Assembly: GCF_008056315.1 (NCBI RefSeq)
Contig: NZ_VRKQ01000010.1
Coordinates: 1,116,001-1,180,000, forward strand
DNA from: Seonamhaeicola maritimus
Lineage (GTDB): Bacteria > Bacteroidota > Bacteroidia > Flavobacteriales > Flavobacteriaceae
Length of the DNA stretch: 64,000 nucleotides
Direction: 5' to 3'
The notes beneath the pieces are model-generated. The model did no database searches, was not told the DNA's origin, and saw nothing but the letters and a program-made list of their open reading frames with translations. The translations under genes and the position numbers were made by a program. This document shows positions 63,126-64,000 of the stretch, one piece after another; position 1 is the first letter of the stretch; each line of letters begins with the position of its first letter.

Positions 63126-63938
63126 TTAACCTTTTTTCTGAATCTCCACTTGATGTGGGTAAGGAATTTCAATTCCAGCTTTATCGAGAGCTTCTTTTAC
63201 GTTTTCGGTTACATCAAAATATACGTCCCAGTAATGGTCAGTCTTACACCATGGTCTAACAGCAAAATTCACTGAACTATCAGCTAGTTCAAGAACAGTA
63301 ACAGCTGGGGCAGGATCTTTTAATATTTTTGGATGAGATGTTAGTACATTCATTATAACCTCTTTTGATTGTTTGATGTCTGCGTCATAGCTTACGCCAA
63401 ACACCAAGTCAACACGTCTCGTGCCTTCTGTAGAGTAATTAATTATATTACCATTTGAAAGCGCTCCATTAGGGATAATGATTTCTCTATTTGATAAGCC
63501 TGTTAGTTTGGTTGTGAAAATTTCTATTTCTTTAACCACACCTAATTCACCTTGTCCTTCAATTAAATCTCCTATTTTAAATGGTTTGAAAATCATTATT
63601 AAAACCCCACCCGCAAAGTTTCCTAAAGAACCCTGAAGTGCCATACCAACAGCTAAACCGGCAGCAGCTAAAATTGCAGCAAAAGAGGTGGTTTCAATTC
63701 CTAATTGGGAAAGAATAACTAAGAAAAGTAATATTTTTAAGCCCCAACCAATTAAGTTTAGAAGGAACTTTTGCAAGCTTACATCATAGTTGTTTTTAGA
63801 CATGACTTTGCTAATGCCTCGTATTATTTTTTTTATAAGCCAAGAACCAATAATCCAAATGACAATGGCACCTATAACTTTAATTCCGTAATCTACAATG
63901 AAGTTTTGAGCAATTTCGAGATACTTACTAATATCCAT
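63126..63938 (-). CDS. Small-conductance mechanosensitive channel (MscS family)
   Basis: This 270-residue channel releases solutes when the membrane is stretched. Three helices (about 15-36, 60-80 and 85-108) precede the cytoplasmic beta domain. The pore helix AAILAAAGLAVGMALQGSLGNFAGGVLIMIF-type segment has the alternating alanine/glycine packing of MscS TM3. The beta domain shows FKIGDLIEGQGELGVVKEIEIFTTKL and IIIPNGALSNGNIINYS. It ends EIPYPHQVEI, a common close of this family. Size matches E. coli MscS (286 residues). Confidence 0.96.
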   Translation of the reverse strand: MDISKYLEIAQNFIVDYGIKVIGAIVIWIIGSWLIKKIIRGISKVMSKNNYDVSLQKFLLNLIGWGLKILLFLVILSQLGIETTSFAAILAAAGLAVGMALQGSLGNFAGGVLIMIFKPFKIGDLIEGQGELGVVKEIEIFTTKLTGLSNREIIIPNGALSNGNIINYSTEGTRRVDLVFGVSYDADIKQSKEVIMNVLTSHPKILKDPAPAVTVLELADSSVNFAVRPWCKTDHYWDVYFDVTENVKEALDKAGIEIPYPHQVEIQKKG

Positions 63939-64000
63939 AATGTGTGTTATTTATTTTGAGTTATAAAATTAAAAACTATATCCAATTTTTTCAACTTTTG

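Noticed and set aside
1-64000. CRISPR arrays, insertion sequences, prophage, tRNA and rRNA genes
   Set aside because: No regularly spaced exact repeats, transposase or integrase motifs, phage genes or cloverleaf-like sequences were seen on reading; small non-coding RNAs cannot be excluded by eye.

Overview
The window looks like a piece of a marine-type Flavobacteriaceae (Bacteroidota) chromosome. It is AT-rich, shows no Shine-Dalgarno-like pattern, and has promoters of the flavobacterial form (TTG, about 19 bases, TAnnTTTG). It carries type IX secretion and gliding genes (SprA, a PorP/SprF-like protein, a type B sorting domain), a SusC/SusD pair, and an alternative complex III / cytochrome oxidase chain. 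No rRNA, tRNA, CRISPR array, transposase or integrase was seen. Almost all genes lie on the + strand; only a secreted metallo-hydrolase and a short pair at the right end run the other way.

Layout. 1-3761: the end of an alternative complex III operon (ActF, cut by the window edge) followed by oxidase subunits II and I and a terminator. 3994-11041: a T9SS-linked trio, namely a 1387-residue repeat protein with a type B C-terminal signal, a PorP/SprF-like outer-membrane protein and a PD40/OmpA protein. 11182-15663: an ABC ATPase with a permease fused to an M1 metallopeptidase. 15757-17747: ruvB and queG. 17964-34004: a fructan/sucrose utilisation locus. 34097-49007: a malic enzyme, ruvA, sprA, gcvH, a VanZ-like protein, two TonB proteins and a RemB-like outer-membrane protein. 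49101-50510: a small barrel-like protein and a convergent metallo-hydrolase. 50644-55961: heme O synthase, two subunit III proteins, subunit IV and copper/assembly factors. 56050-61694: a complete MacAB-TolC-type tripartite export system. 61696-63938: tsaB, an unknown secreted protein and an MscS channel.

How the genes work together. In the sugar locus, a one-protein hybrid two-component sensor with a sugar-binding periplasmic domain and an AraC-type output is followed by a 390-base control region. That region holds two pairs of direct repeats spaced 22 and 21 bases. A sugar porter, a GH32 lipoprotein, SusC/SusD and a fructokinase follow; after a hairpin terminator come a sucrose-type symporter, a second PfkB kinase and a GH13_18 sucrose-phosphorylase-like enzyme. 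This suggests two routes: extracytoplasmic hydrolysis of fructan to fructose, and uptake of intact sucrose with phosphorolysis inside the cell. The respiratory genes at both ends of the window together encode one aa3-type oxidase and its assembly factors. SprA is the outer-membrane channel through which proteins such as the repeat protein at 3994 would be exported.

The observations most worth a second look are the paired operators of the sugar locus, the TonB-type domain present in three consecutive genes (the third fused to an outer-membrane barrel), a SCO-like protein that has lost its metal ligands beside an intact SCO, and the two-cysteine repeat architecture of the giant surface protein. 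Nothing here proves a wholly new system; most modules belong to known Bacteroidota families.
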